A stretch of DNA of 64,000 nucleotides. Origin: JAJTFW01 sp903922455 (GTDB lineage: Bacteria; Bacteroidota; Bacteroidia; AKYH767-A; OLB10). A program made the position numbers and the translations under genes. Below the pieces are notes generated by a model. It did not search any database. It saw only the letters and a program-made list of their open reading frames with translations, and had not been told where the DNA came from. Shown in pieces: positions 17,016-25,887 of this stretch. Position 1 is the stretch's first letter; every line of letters begins with the position of its first letter. The DNA lies in assembly GCA_943329665.2 (NCBI GenBank), contig CALQEU020000011.1:22458-86457 (forward strand), given 5' to 3'.

Positions 17016-18772
17016 ACAAGACGGTAACTGTAAATATTGGAGGCATGGTCTTCCATATTGAAGAACAAGCTTACGACCAGTTAAAGAAATATCTCGAAGC
17101 GATTCGTGGTTACTTTACCAGCTCAGATGGTCGTGATGAAATCATACAAGACATTGAATCTCGCGTTGCGGAAATGTTTACTGAGCGTATTGGAAGCAAT
17201 CGACAAGTAGTAATTGCATCAGATGTAGAGCATGTGATCAACACCATGGGTAGACCAGAGCAAGTAGCTGGTGCTGATGAAGAGAATGCTGATAGCAACT
17301 CATCTTCTGGCATTGGAGGAGCTACGTCAGAAAGTCGCGGATACCGTCGACTCTATCGCGATCCGGATGATAAAGTAATTGGTGGTGTATGCAGTGGAAT
17401 TAGTCATTATATAGGAATCGATCCGATATGGTTGCGCCTCATCTTCGCTATAGCATTCTTTGTAATGGGAACTGGTTTCTTACTTTATATCTTGTTGTTA
17501 GTCATCGTACCAAAAGCGAAAAGCACAACCGAGAAACTAGAAATGAAAGGTCAACCGATAAACATTGATAACATTAAAAAAACGATTGAAGAAGAAGTAG
17601 AAGATATCAAATCACGCATATCTGGAAAAGGTAGCTCAAAAGCAGGAAGCAGTAAAATTGCAAATTTTTTTGAGGCCATCGGAGCTATCATCGTAGCTGC
17701 TATTAAGTTCTTCGTTGGCTTTATTGGTGTAATAATAGCAATTGTACTTATCGGATTACTCTTTGCGTTGTTTGTTACACTTTTAGGAATGTCGGGGGTA
17801 ATTGGAGACACTTCCATCCCAATCTTCTTAACGCACTTCTTCTTAGAATCATGGCAAGTAAATACAGGAATGTTTGCATTGGCATTGGCAGTTGGAATAC
17901 CTCTAATTGTTATCCTATATAGAATAGCGCGATCCTTATTCAAACTCAAAAATGAATCTAAGTTATTTAATTATTCAACGGGAATTCTTTGGATTGTTGG
18001 TATGCTACTTACTATTTGGATTGGAATCAATATTTCATCTCAGTTTAGAAATAGCAATACAGATCGAATTGTGATCCCTATCGTTCAGCCACAAAGCAAC
18101 ACATTACATTTAGCTGCAATGGATGAAACATTTAGTCGCATGGAAGACTATGATGATAGCAACTTCAGTTGGAATTCTGATTCATGGGGTATTAATTCAG
18201 ATGAAGACTCGGTAAGTTTTGACGATGTTGAGTTAACGGTGCAACGCGCTGAAGGAAATGAATTCGAGTTGGTAAGAATAACAACGAGTAGAGGTTCCAG
18301 TCGCAAAAATGCTGAATTGAATTCACGACAAATTGTTTATCCAATTCAACAAAACGATTCCATCATTCATTTCTCAAAAAGTTATATCATTCCAAAAGGA
18401 GTAAAATTCAGAGGGCAGAAAATTCGATTAATCCTAAAAGTTCCTGAAGGAAAGAGTGTATTTTTAGGACAAGAAATGGAAGATGTAATTTACAATATCA
18501 AGAACACAACTAACACTTGGGACAATGATATGGTAGGACATACTTGGACAATGACTTCAAAAGGATTAGAATGTTTGAATTGCAATTTAGATGAATCTAA
18601 TTCCCTCAACTACAATTACAGTACTGACAAAGACGAAAAAGTAAAAGTGAGAGTGAATGGAAAAAACATCGATATAAATTCCGCAGATGACACCATCAAC
18701 TGGGATAACAAAGATGTGAAGATAAAGATTGATGGAGATGGCGTAGTGATTGATGCGAAGGAGAAGAGATAA
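17012..18772 (+). CDS. PspC domain membrane protein
   Basis: A 586-residue protein. Residues 1-95 form a small domain (VTVNIGGMVFHIEEQAYDQL) common before PspC in Bacteroidota. The PspC domain follows at about 110-170 (RLYRDPDDKVIGGVCSGI, then a membrane segment). Several more membrane helices lie at about 215-350. The last 230 residues are extracytoplasmic, Asp/Asn/Ser-rich, with a DUF2807/adhesin-like beta structure near the end. PspC belongs to envelope-stress (phage-shock) systems. Control by the coupled PadR is inferred. Confidence 0.85.
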   Translation: MNKTVTVNIGGMVFHIEEQAYDQLKKYLEAIRGYFTSSDGRDEIIQDIESRVAEMFTERIGSNRQVVIASDVEHVINTMGRPEQVAGADEENADSNSSSGIGGATSESRGYRRLYRDPDDKVIGGVCSGISHYIGIDPIWLRLIFAIAFFVMGTGFLLYILLLVIVPKAKSTTEKLEMKGQPINIDNIKKTIEEEVEDIKSRISGKGSSKAGSSKIANFFEAIGAIIVAAIKFFVGFIGVIIAIVLIGLLFALFVTLLGMSGVIGDTSIPIFLTHFFLESWQVNTGMFALALAVGIPLIVILYRIARSLFKLKNESKLFNYSTGILWIVGMLLTIWIGINISSQFRNSNTDRIVIPIVQPQSNTLHLAAMDETFSRMEDYDDSNFSWNSDSWGINSDEDSVSFDDVELTVQRAEGNEFELVRITTSRGSSRKNAELNSRQIVYPIQQNDSIIHFSKSYIIPKGVKFRGQKIRLILKVPEGKSVFLGQEMEDVIYNIKNTTNTWDNDMVGHTWTMTSKGLECLNCNLDESNSLNYNYSTDKDEKVKVRVNGKNIDINSADDTINWDNKDVKIKIDGDGVVIDAKEKR

Positions 18773-18842
18773 AAATTAAGGGCACATGAAAACGGATAAG
18801 GGAAAGCCTAATCCGCTCTATCGTGCTCGAAAGAAAATGTTT

Positions 18843-18877
18843 AAAAAAAGGATGCGATGATCGCATCCTTTTTTTTT
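18843..18877. terminator. Bidirectional intrinsic terminator
   Basis: AGGATGCGA and its complement (18849-18857/18861-18869) enclose a TGA loop. An A tract on one side and a T tract on the other extend the stem to 15 bp and supply U-tracts on both strands. It sits between the convergent PspC and LolA-like genes and can serve both. Confidence 0.85.
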
Positions 18878-19018
18878 GCAATAACATTTCCTTAACAATT
18901 AATGTTTGTTTTCAAAGGGGAAAACACTACATCGTAAACTTATAATGTTTCGGTATATAGTAATGGCGCTTGTTATTTTGTTGAGCTACCGTACTACTAA
19001 TTACTTATTCAGTAAACC

Positions 19019-19714
19019 CTACTTCAAAAAAACCTTATCGTTGATACCTTTATTGATTTTATAATTTGAAAAACTAATAATAATTCGACCGGGCTTTTGG
19101 GGCTTGTTTTTATCTTCTTGCGTGGCTTTGGAATTAATATCTGCAGAAATAGCCTTCGGAATTTTAAAACGTTTTACATCGACCGTAAAAATGGTTTTGT
19201 CGGGCAATGCGATCGTTTTCCATGTCCCATAAAAATATTCGATGAGAACAGTCCCATTTGTCTTGGTAGTTAGTTGTGATTTAACAATTAGACCTTGTGC
19301 TACATCAATCCATAATTTCGCCAATACCAAATCACTGGTATCGGACATAGGAATAACATTAAAAATAGTAGTAGCGACTCGGTTCAAATTTTCAGCACCA
19401 GAAACAAATGCCATAAAATTATTCTCGTTATTCAACAAAGTAAAAAGCTGATCGAAGTTTTGCTTTGGCAATATGGCAATTCCCTTCGATTCTACATAAA
19501 ACTTACTCGGTGACTTATAGAATACTTTTGCTTTCTGTGGTAAAATCTTTAGAAATGAAATGCGTGCGTCAATCACCGCATCTACTTGATAATCGCGCAC
19601 CTTATTAAATTTATCAGTTACACCTTTTAGCATTTTTTTTGCTTCTGGCGAACTTTGACCTTGTGCCCATAAGACCATCCACACCAAAAGAAATAATAAA
19701 GATCCTTTTTTCAT
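19019..19714 (-). CDS. LolA-like outer-membrane lipoprotein-sorting family protein
   Basis: A 231-residue protein with a signal peptide (about 1-19). The body looks like the LolA/LolB half-barrel: an N-terminal helix VTDKFNKVRDYQVDAVIDAR, then strands KAKVFYKSPSKFYVESKG and a C-terminal IISFSNYKINKGI. True LolA carries lipoproteins across the periplasm; this is a distant relative and may bind another hydrophobic ligand. Its ATG overlaps the stop of the ABC permease gene (TAATG), so translation is coupled and the two proteins probably work together. Confidence 0.65.
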   Translation of the reverse strand: MKKGSLLFLLVWMVLWAQGQSSPEAKKMLKGVTDKFNKVRDYQVDAVIDARISFLKILPQKAKVFYKSPSKFYVESKGIAILPKQNFDQLFTLLNNENNFMAFVSGAENLNRVATTIFNVIPMSDTSDLVLAKLWIDVAQGLIVKSQLTTKTNGTVLIEYFYGTWKTIALPDKTIFTVDVKRFKIPKAISADINSKATQEDKNKPQKPGRIIISFSNYKINKGINDKVFLK

Positions 19715-20553
19715 TAGCTTAAAATATCTTTTTTACGAAATGAATACCATGCAATAAATAAAAACAAAACAATATGTCCGATGAGCATCAACATTGAATT
19801 ACAAATTAAATTATAATCGAGTTCCTGATCGAACATATTTCGCCAAATCACCATGTGCGTAGTGAAAAGAAATGGCTTAACTTTTTCGAACAACGGAATA
19901 TCCATCGAACCGACAATGGTAAATAAAATAATGACTGCCATGGTAGATATAATGGGTCCAATGGAGTTTTCGGAATAACACGAAAGTAAGAGTGAAAAGC
20001 TGGCTACAACTAATAAACTGATAAAAGCTATCCCTAATCCAGCGAAGAAACGCCACAAAGTATCATCGGCAGGAATAATCGTGATAGTCTCACTTTTCAG
20101 TACGATTAAATCTCCTGGCCCAAAAATGAGCATGCCTATTCCAAGCGAAACGAGTCCTAGCCAAACCAGCAAAATAAAAACGTAAACGGCTCCAGCAAAA
20201 AATTTAGAGAACAAAACAGAGGTTCTAGACAACGGACGCGTCATGAGCAGACGAATAGTCCCCATCGCTGCTTCGCCAGAAATTAAATCTCCAGTCACCA
20301 AGGCAACGAGTAAGGGAATTTGGATAATTAGAGTTTGTAGAATGATAAAACAAACCAGGTTCCCGTTCAGAATTTTGCCTTCGATATTAAATGCCGACTC
20401 CAAGGGACCCGTAATAAAACTAATATAATTGAGTCCATCCACGTACATGGCCACGTGTATTAAGCTGACAATAATAGCAATAGCTACAAATCCGATATAG
20501 CTTCGGGGTTTTGCGAATATTTTGACGAGCTCAGTTTGGGTATTTCTCCACAT
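19714..20553 (-). CDS. ABC-2 type transporter permease
   Basis: A permease of about 279 residues with six predicted membrane segments. It has the ABC-2 family landmarks LISGEAAMGTIRLLMTRPLSR and LFSKFFAGAVYVFILL, and a FRKKDI end. No ATP-binding subunit lies beside it, so the partner ATPase must be elsewhere. The frame opens with TTG at 20559, but ATG at 20553 is more likely and sits 3 nt after a TACCCTTTG element. It is coupled by a TAATG overlap to a LolA-like protein, suggesting export of a lipid or lipoprotein; that is inference. Confidence 0.82.
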   Translation of the reverse strand: MWRNTQTELVKIFAKPRSYIGFVAIAIIVSLIHVAMYVDGLNYISFITGPLESAFNIEGKILNGNLVCFIILQTLIIQIPLLVALVTGDLISGEAAMGTIRLLMTRPLSRTSVLFSKFFAGAVYVFILLVWLGLVSLGIGMLIFGPGDLIVLKSETITIIPADDTLWRFFAGLGIAFISLLVVASFSLLLSCYSENSIGPIISTMAVIILFTIVGSMDIPLFEKVKPFLFTTHMVIWRNMFDQELDYNLICNSMLMLIGHIVLFLFIAWYSFRKKDILS

Positions 20554-20556
20554 CAG

Positions 20557-20565
20557 CAAAGGGTA
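20557..20565 (-). promoter_or_regulatory. Variant -7 box (TACCCTTTG) of the ABC permease operon
   Basis: One base longer than TAnnTTTG, ending 3 nt before the ATG at 20553. The spacing matches other leaderless candidates here. Confidence 0.35.
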
Positions 20566-20663
20566 CTTAATTCATTTTTTCTAAAAATATTGAAAACAAT
20601 ACAATTCACAAGACTTCGTTAAAAAAAATATTACACCTTGCTTCCATTTAAAAGATAGACACC

Positions 20664-20671
20664 TACCTTTA
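20664..20671 (+). promoter_or_regulatory. Near-consensus -7 box (TACCTTTA) of the FtsB-like gene
   Basis: Differs from TAnnTTTG only in its last base. It ends 4 nt before the ATG at 20676, predicting a leaderless mRNA. Confidence 0.4.
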
Positions 20672-20675
20672 ACCC

Positions 20676-20996
20676 ATGAAAAAGTCTTATCAGAACCGTG
20701 TGCCGTCTTGGTTAAAAAACAAATACTCGTTAACGATTATTGCTTTTATTATTTGGGTTGGCTTTTTTGACCGCAATGATATTTTCTCTCAATATTCTTA
20801 TCGTCAGGAATTAAAAAAACTACAAGACGACAAAGCATATTACTATGCTGAAATTGAAAAGAACAAAATTGACATGGAAGAGCTAACTTCCGATCCGGAG
20901 CATTTAGAAAAATATGCACGCGAGCATTATTTGATGAAACGCGACAATGAAGATGTATTTTTAATTGTTAGAGACAGTTCGGAAGTTAAAAAGTAA
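20676..20996 (+). CDS. Septum formation initiator, FtsB/DivIC family
   Basis: A 106-residue bitopic protein: short cytoplasmic N-terminus, one membrane segment (about 17-35), a periplasmic coiled coil (about 42-72), and the family end SDPEHLEKYAREHYLMKRDNEDVF. FtsB/DivIC joins FtsL and FtsQ to regulate septal peptidoglycan synthesis by FtsWI. Length and layout are normal. It is convergent with the acyl-CoA mutase gene, 9 bp apart. Confidence 0.9.
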   Translation: MKKSYQNRVPSWLKNKYSLTIIAFIIWVGFFDRNDIFSQYSYRQELKKLQDDKAYYYAEIEKNKIDMEELTSDPEHLEKYAREHYLMKRDNEDVFLIVRDSSEVKK

Positions 20997-21005
20997 AATA
21001 GTTTT

Positions 21006-22577
21006 TTACATCCCCGTATACTCACCAAAAACCTCACGCATTACGTCTGAAATTTCACCCAAGGTTGCATATTCTTCTACGGCAGCTAAGATGAATGGCA
21101 TTAAATTATCGGTTCCTTTGGCAGCCACTTTTAATGCACTCAAACAAGATTGAACATTTTCATTATTCCGATTTTTCTTCAGCAGTGTTAATTTTTCCGA
21201 TTGCACTTTTCGGATACTGTCATCGATGGTCATTAAATCAACTTTATGCTGATCGTTGGTTGCAAATTTATTTACACCTACAATAATTTTTTGAGTAGAT
21301 TCAATATCTTTTTGATAGCGGTAAGCGGAATCGGCAATTTCCTTTTGAATAAACCCTTGTTCAATGGCGGCAACGGCCCCTCCCATCTCATCGATACGAT
21401 GAATATATTCCCAGGCCTTACTTTCCACTTCATCTGTTAAAGCTTCTACAAAATAACTTCCCCCGAGCGGATCTACCGTTTGAGGCACTCCACTTTCGTA
21501 AGCAACAATCTGTTGTGTACGCAATGCAATACTTGCCGCTTCTTCGGTAGGCAATGCTAGCGCTTCATCGAATCCATTCGTATGCAAACTTTGCGTACCA
21601 CCCATCACAGCAGCTAATGCTTGAATGGTAACTCGAATAATATTATTGTGTGGCTGTTGTGCTGTTAAAGTAGATCCGCCGGTTTGCGTATGAAAACGCA
21701 ACATTTGTGCACGTGGATCGGTGGCGCCTAAATCAGTGGTAATCTTCGCCCACATTCTGCGCGCAGCTCTGAATTTAGCGACCTCTTCAAACAAATTATT
21801 ATGTGCGTTAAAGAAAAAGGACATCCGTTTAGCAAAAACATTAATGTCTAAATTCTTTTGTTGCGCTGCTAACAAATACGCTTTTCCATCTGCCAATGTG
21901 AATGCCAATTCTTGAACAGCATTTGCACCTGCTTCACGAATATGATAACCCGAAACCGAAATCGTATTCCACTTTGGAAGTTCCTTCGCACAGAATGCAA
22001 AAATATCGGTGATGATGCGCATACTTTGTTTAGGTGGATAAATATACGTTCCTCTCGCAGCGTATTCCTTTAAAATATCATTCTGTATTGTTCCAGAAAT
22101 ATTTTTTAAATTCGCACCTTGTCTTTTTGCAAGTGCCATATACATACATAACAACACTGAAGCAGTAGAATTGATGGTCATGGATGTAGTGATCTTTTCC
22201 AATTCAATTCCATCGAAGAGTACTTCCATATCGGCCAGAGAATCGATCGCAACACCGGCCTTACCTACTTCGCCTTCGGAGAGTACATGATCCGAATCAT
22301 ATCCAATTTGTGTTGGGAGATCAAAAGCGACGGAGAGTCCGGTAGTACCTTGTTTCAACAAAAAATGATAACGTTCATTACTTTCTTCAGCAGTAGAAAA
22401 TCCAGCATACTGACGCATGGTCCACAATTTACCGCGATACATATCGGGTTGCACGCCTCGTGTGTATGGGAATTCACCTGCATCTTCATTGATGATAATT
22501 GGCTCTTTATAAATACGATTAATTTCTATTCCAGCATCGGTTACATGCTCCTTACTCAGTTCTTTTTCCTTCGACAT
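21006..22577 (-). CDS. Acyl-CoA mutase large subunit (methylmalonyl-CoA mutase-like), no B12 domain
   Basis: A 523-residue catalytic TIM-barrel subunit. YDSDH, SMRII and SGYH match the methylmalonyl-CoA mutase core, including the Arg that contacts the CoA ester and the active-site His. The cobalamin-binding domain (DxHxxG) is absent and must come from another gene. In the TRGVQPDMY segment Gln43 occupies the place of Tyr A89 of the Propionibacterium enzyme, a substrate-specificity position, so the true substrate is uncertain. It follows the membrane-protein gene at 22589 with an 11-bp gap. Confidence 0.85.
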   Translation of the reverse strand: MSKEKELSKEHVTDAGIEINRIYKEPIIINEDAGEFPYTRGVQPDMYRGKLWTMRQYAGFSTAEESNERYHFLLKQGTTGLSVAFDLPTQIGYDSDHVLSEGEVGKAGVAIDSLADMEVLFDGIELEKITTSMTINSTASVLLCMYMALAKRQGANLKNISGTIQNDILKEYAARGTYIYPPKQSMRIITDIFAFCAKELPKWNTISVSGYHIREAGANAVQELAFTLADGKAYLLAAQQKNLDINVFAKRMSFFFNAHNNLFEEVAKFRAARRMWAKITTDLGATDPRAQMLRFHTQTGGSTLTAQQPHNNIIRVTIQALAAVMGGTQSLHTNGFDEALALPTEEAASIALRTQQIVAYESGVPQTVDPLGGSYFVEALTDEVESKAWEYIHRIDEMGGAVAAIEQGFIQKEIADSAYRYQKDIESTQKIIVGVNKFATNDQHKVDLMTIDDSIRKVQSEKLTLLKKNRNNENVQSCLSALKVAAKGTDNLMPFILAAVEEYATLGEISDVMREVFGEYTGM

Positions 22578-22588
22578 TCAGATTGAAT

Positions 22589-23119
22589 TTATAATAATTG
22601 AGCAACTTCTGCTTTCAAAATATTTAATGCGCGCTGAGTGGGATGTTCATCCTTATCGATGATCGCATCAAAAATTTTCTTGCTCAGTTGATATGCGGGA
22701 GCTTCCCCATCTAATGAAGATGCCCCTATGATCACTTGTCGCGCTACTTCTTCTTTCGCATTACGAATCAAATTCCAAAGAGCAGGAGTAATATAAATTT
22801 GCTGTGCATAATTATGTTCAAACTCATCACGAATCATCGTCAGCATTCCCTGTTGAAATTCAAGTACAGTCATTCCTGGTTCATACTGATTGAGCAACAT
22901 CACATTTGGAGAAATTCGTTCTAGGTAGATGGATAAACGTTCATAAGCTTGCAAACGAAGAGGCATCATTTCCTTTTGTTGAAGCGATTTTAGTTCCAAC
23001 ATCTTCAATGTAGTTTCACGTTGCAGAAAGCGACGCACTAAGAACCAAGTGGTAAAAAACACCATCAGTGAAGGGGCGAGATAAACCAAGAAATCAATTA
23101 AACCTTGTGGGAAGTTCAT
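22589..23119 (-). CDS. Single-pass membrane protein, conserved Bacteroidota family (DUF7935-like)
   Basis: With the start at 23119 the protein has about 176 residues. One membrane segment (about 8-28) is followed by a charged helix and a helical cytoplasmic domain with PLRLQAYERLSIYLERI and MLTMIRDEFEHNYAQQIYI. This resembles the family listed as DUF7935, of unknown function; the number is from memory. An ATG nine codons earlier is possible. It lies 11 bp upstream of the acyl-CoA mutase gene and is probably co-transcribed. Confidence 0.7.
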   Translation of the reverse strand: MNFPQGLIDFLVYLAPSLMVFFTTWFLVRRFLQRETTLKMLELKSLQQKEMMPLRLQAYERLSIYLERISPNVMLLNQYEPGMTVLEFQQGMLTMIRDEFEHNYAQQIYITPALWNLIRNAKEEVARQVIIGASSLDGEAPAYQLSKKIFDAIIDKDEHPTQRALNILKAEVAQLL

Positions 23120-23163
23120 ATTTATTATTTGATGCAAATATCGCAATAAAATGGCAATACTTT

Positions 23164-23727
23164 CTATTTGGCAGCGCTAACCTTTTTGCGTCCCTGTGTA
23201 AATCCAATAAGCTTCCTTGGCTTCGCTTTCTGCTCTAGCAATTCCTCAAAATATCTAAATAAAATCTCTACATTTTTATCATGATTATCTATTTTCCCTT
23301 TGATCCTCTCTATCTCCAATTTTAACTTAGTACTGCTATAGTATACCTTTCTTAACTTTACGAACAACTCAATTATTCTAATACTTACTGTTATAGCTTG
23401 TTCACTTTTCAGGACATTAGCTAGCATTAATACCCCATGCTCAGTAAAGGCATAGGGTAAAGAACCGCCCAAATGTCGTTTAGATGGGATCGCATTTTGA
23501 GACACCATTATTTCAACTTCCTGCTCTGTTAATTGAAACATAAAATGAGAAGGAAAACTTGACAGATTCCGCTTTACTTGTTCACGGAGCCTAATTGATT
23601 TAACCCCATAAAGAATTGCTAAATCTCTATCTAGCATTACATTCTCTTCTCTTAACAGGTATATTTTATTCAAGAGATAATCCTCCGAAACAAAAGCCAA
23701 ACTGCTTTTTTTCTTTACCATTAGCAT
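23164..23727 (-). CDS. ORF6N domain DNA-binding protein
   Basis: About 187 residues. The N-terminal ORF6N domain (about 10-100) is clear: LLNKIYLLREENVMLDRDLA, LYGVKSIRLREQVKRN and the PYAFTEHGVLMLANVL helix. The C-terminus is a coiled coil with a basic end. ORF6N occurs in phage regulators and in many chromosomal orphan genes of Bacteroidota; the target is unknown. The open frame begins at 23763, but its first nine codons are made by a palindrome and lack family similarity. Met at 23727 or 23721 is a better start. No other phage gene is near. Confidence 0.82.
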   Translation of the reverse strand: MLMVKKKSSLAFVSEDYLLNKIYLLREENVMLDRDLAILYGVKSIRLREQVKRNLSSFPSHFMFQLTEQEVEIMVSQNAIPSKRHLGGSLPYAFTEHGVLMLANVLKSEQAITVSIRIIELFVKLRKVYYSSTKLKLEIERIKGKIDNHDKNVEILFRYFEELLEQKAKPRKLIGFTQGRKKVSAAK

Positions 23728-23736
23728 ATTATTTTT

Positions 23737-23761
23737 GAGGTATCGCAAATTGCGATACCTC
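23737..23761. promoter_or_regulatory. Perfect palindrome just upstream of the ORF6N gene
   Basis: GAGGTATCGCA and its complement (23737-23747/23751-23761) with a 3-nt centre, 9 nt before the proposed start. It could be an operator for autoregulation or an RNA hairpin in the leader. A second inverted repeat, GGGTAGA/TCTACCC (23834-23840/23852-23858), lies further upstream. Confidence 0.5.
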
Positions 23762-23880
23762 ATATTTAGTAAATTGAAATTTTTCTAATGATTTATTCTC
23801 ATTACAAAAACTTGGTTTAAAATTATTTTTAATGGGTAGAAAAAAATGAACTCTACCCCAATTAACTCGTGATTAGGAGG

Positions 23881-23888
23881 CAAATATA
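23881..23888 (-). promoter_or_regulatory. -7 box of the ORF6N gene
   Basis: Reads TATATTTG on the minus strand, giving a leader of roughly 150 nt that contains both inverted repeats. The remaining gap to 24033 is AT-rich without other features. Confidence 0.4.
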
Positions 23889-24033
23889 AGTCATTTCGAT
23901 AAATTCAGTTAATCCAATTAAAACTCCATATAGATCAATTTTAACTTTACTAAGTTGAAACAACGCTAAAATCAAACCTTAATTTTGCCTATTCTATTAA
24001 ATTTCAATTATTTACATAGACAACCTTTTTTAA

Positions 24034-24041
24034 TAGTTTTG
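24034..24041 (+). promoter_or_regulatory. -7 box of the aminotransferase gene
   Basis: TAGTTTTG, matching TAnnTTTG, 29 nt before the ATG at 24071. No convincing -33 TTG is seen. Confidence 0.4.
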
Positions 24042-24070
24042 CGTTCTATTAATCCCGACAGAATAGCGAA

Positions 24071-25264
24071 ATGAATAACTTATCGCAACGCGTAAATCAA
24101 TTAGAAGAATCAGCAACCATTGCCATGGCTCGTTTGAGTCGCGAATTACAAGAGCAAGGACATGATATCATCAGTTTGAGTTTAGGAGAACCCGACTTCA
24201 CCACTCCAGAAGATATTTGCGAAGCAGCTAGAACGGCAATTGCAGAAGGATTTACACACTATCCTCCTATTTCTGGATTTCCCGATTTGCGAAAAGCCAT
24301 TGCACAAAAATTCAAAAGAGAAAATAATTTAGAATATACTTCTGATCAAATTGTGGTTTCTACAGGTGCAAAACAAAGTATCGCCAATGTAGTTTTGAGT
24401 GTGATTGATCCGGGTGATGAAGTAATTGTACCCGCACCGTATTGGGTAAGTTATGCTCAAATTATTCAATTAGCAGGAGGTGTTCCAGTATTTATTCCGA
24501 CTACAGTAGATACCGATTTCAAACCGACTTCAAAGCAAATTCAAGATAAAATTACTGCAAAGACAAAACTTTTTATTTTTTCGAGTCCATGTAATCCTAC
24601 AGGGACTATGTACACGAAAGAGGAACTTAAATCCATTGCAGAAACGTTACATCCACATTCAAAAATCTGGATTCTTTCCGATGAAATTTATGAGCATATT
24701 CATTTCGAAGCAAAACATGAAAGCATTGCACAATTTGACTTTATTAAAGAGCGTGTGATCATTGTAAATGGTGTTTCGAAAGGTCAGGCGATGACAGGAT
24801 GGAGAATTGGTTTCATTGCTGCTTGTAAAGAAATTTCGAAAGCTTGTGATAAAGTACAGGGACAATTTACCAGCGGTGCAAATTCCATTGCCCAAAAGGC
24901 TGCTTTAAAAGCGGTTTCTACCGAATGGGCTAATTATGATTTTATGCGTGTTTCATTTTTACGTAGAAGAGATTTAGTATTGGGATTAATGAAAGATATT
25001 CCGGGATGGAAATTCAATAAACCGATGGGTGCTTTTTATGTTTTTCCTGATGTTACTTTTTTCTTTGGAAAATCAGACGGACAAACAACCATTCACAATG
25101 CGACTGATCTGTGTATGTATTTATTGAAAGATGCAAAAGTTTCAATGGTTACTGGAGAAGCATTTGGCGACTTGAATTGCGTGCGATTAAGTTTTGCTAC
25201 ATCGGATGAGTTGTTGATTGAAGCAATGAGGAGAATAAAATTGAGTTTTGCCAAACTCAAATAA
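24071..25264 (+). CDS. Class I/II PLP-dependent aminotransferase, aspartate type
   Basis: A 397-residue cytoplasmic enzyme with fold-type I features. SLGEPDFTTPEDI is at the N-terminus, SSPCNPTGTMYTKEEL in the PLP-binding region, LSDEIYEHI holds the Asp/Tyr that contact PLP, and NGVSKGQAMTGWRIGF contains the Schiff-base Lys. This is the pattern of the Bacillus/Thermus AspC subgroup, which transfers the amino group between aspartate and 2-oxoglutarate, sometimes also with prephenate. It is monocistronic and followed by a repeat island. Confidence 0.9.
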   Translation: MNNLSQRVNQLEESATIAMARLSRELQEQGHDIISLSLGEPDFTTPEDICEAARTAIAEGFTHYPPISGFPDLRKAIAQKFKRENNLEYTSDQIVVSTGAKQSIANVVLSVIDPGDEVIVPAPYWVSYAQIIQLAGGVPVFIPTTVDTDFKPTSKQIQDKITAKTKLFIFSSPCNPTGTMYTKEELKSIAETLHPHSKIWILSDEIYEHIHFEAKHESIAQFDFIKERVIIVNGVSKGQAMTGWRIGFIAACKEISKACDKVQGQFTSGANSIAQKAALKAVSTEWANYDFMRVSFLRRRDLVLGLMKDIPGWKFNKPMGAFYVFPDVTFFFGKSDGQTTIHNATDLCMYLLKDAKVSMVTGEAFGDLNCVRLSFATSDELLIEAMRRIKLSFAKLK

Positions 25265-25301
25265 GTACTTTGATCAATATTGAATTTATTCTTCCTTCTA
25301 G

Positions 25302-25456
25302 CTTGTTACTTTCTTTTGCGTGAAAAGAAAGTGAAACAGGATTAGCTTTTATGCAACTTTAAAAAAAGTTGTGAAATACCGACATACATTCAATGAACCT
25401 TAAGCCTCTCGATAAATTAATATGTAGAGTCGGTATAACCAAAGAAAGCACGCCAC
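25302..25456 (+). repeat. 150-bp dispersed repeat, copy A
   Basis: About 150 bp, matching 52793-52942 with roughly ten differences including a short gap. It contains three inverted repeats: 10-bp arms 25308-25317/25323-25332, 7-bp arms 25354-25360/25365-25371, and ATACCGAC/GTCGGTAT ends enclosing about 50 bp (25376-25437). It encodes no protein I can support. Confidence 0.88.
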
Positions 25457-25564
25457 CCAACACCAACCGATTTTTGCCCTATAAATTTATCTATGCATTT
25501 AATGTACAATGCACCGTCTACTTTCAACATGAACCAAAATTAAAATCGGCAAAATCTCGGTTCG

Positions 25565-25880
25565 TCCCGAAGTTTCGGGATGGACGGCCTGCCCGCTGCT
25601 TCGGATAGAGCTCTTTCCAAATTCTTACTTTTTAGTCTGAGAATTATTTCTTCGATTTGCTTTACTTGGCTTTACTACTTCATCATTCGATATTGAATGA
25701 CAGAATTTAATGGATCCTTATTCCGTCGGTCTTACAAGGGGCAAAAAAACAGTGTGAAATTGAGTGTGAGAGCGAAATTCTGAGTGAGAAGCAGTCCGAG
25801 AGCGATTTGTTACATTTAGAATTCTTCGTTCTAATATCTGTCCCCCCCGATAGTACTCGGGGCTGTTTTGCTGCCTGAGG
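25565..25880. other. Variable spacer of repeat island A
   Basis: No gene seen. It holds the palindrome TCCCGAA-GT-TTCGGGA (25565-25580), GTGTGAG-rich sequence (about 25750-25805), and CCCCGA-N6-TCGGGG (about 25847-25864). The motif order resembles that between the shared modules of the second island at 52943-53020. Confidence 0.6.
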
Positions 25881-25887
25881 CTCTCGA

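Noticed and set aside
23164..23763. Prophage remnant suggested by the ORF6N domain
   Set aside because: No integrase, structural or lysis genes nearby; orphan ORF6N genes are common in Bacteroidota chromosomes.
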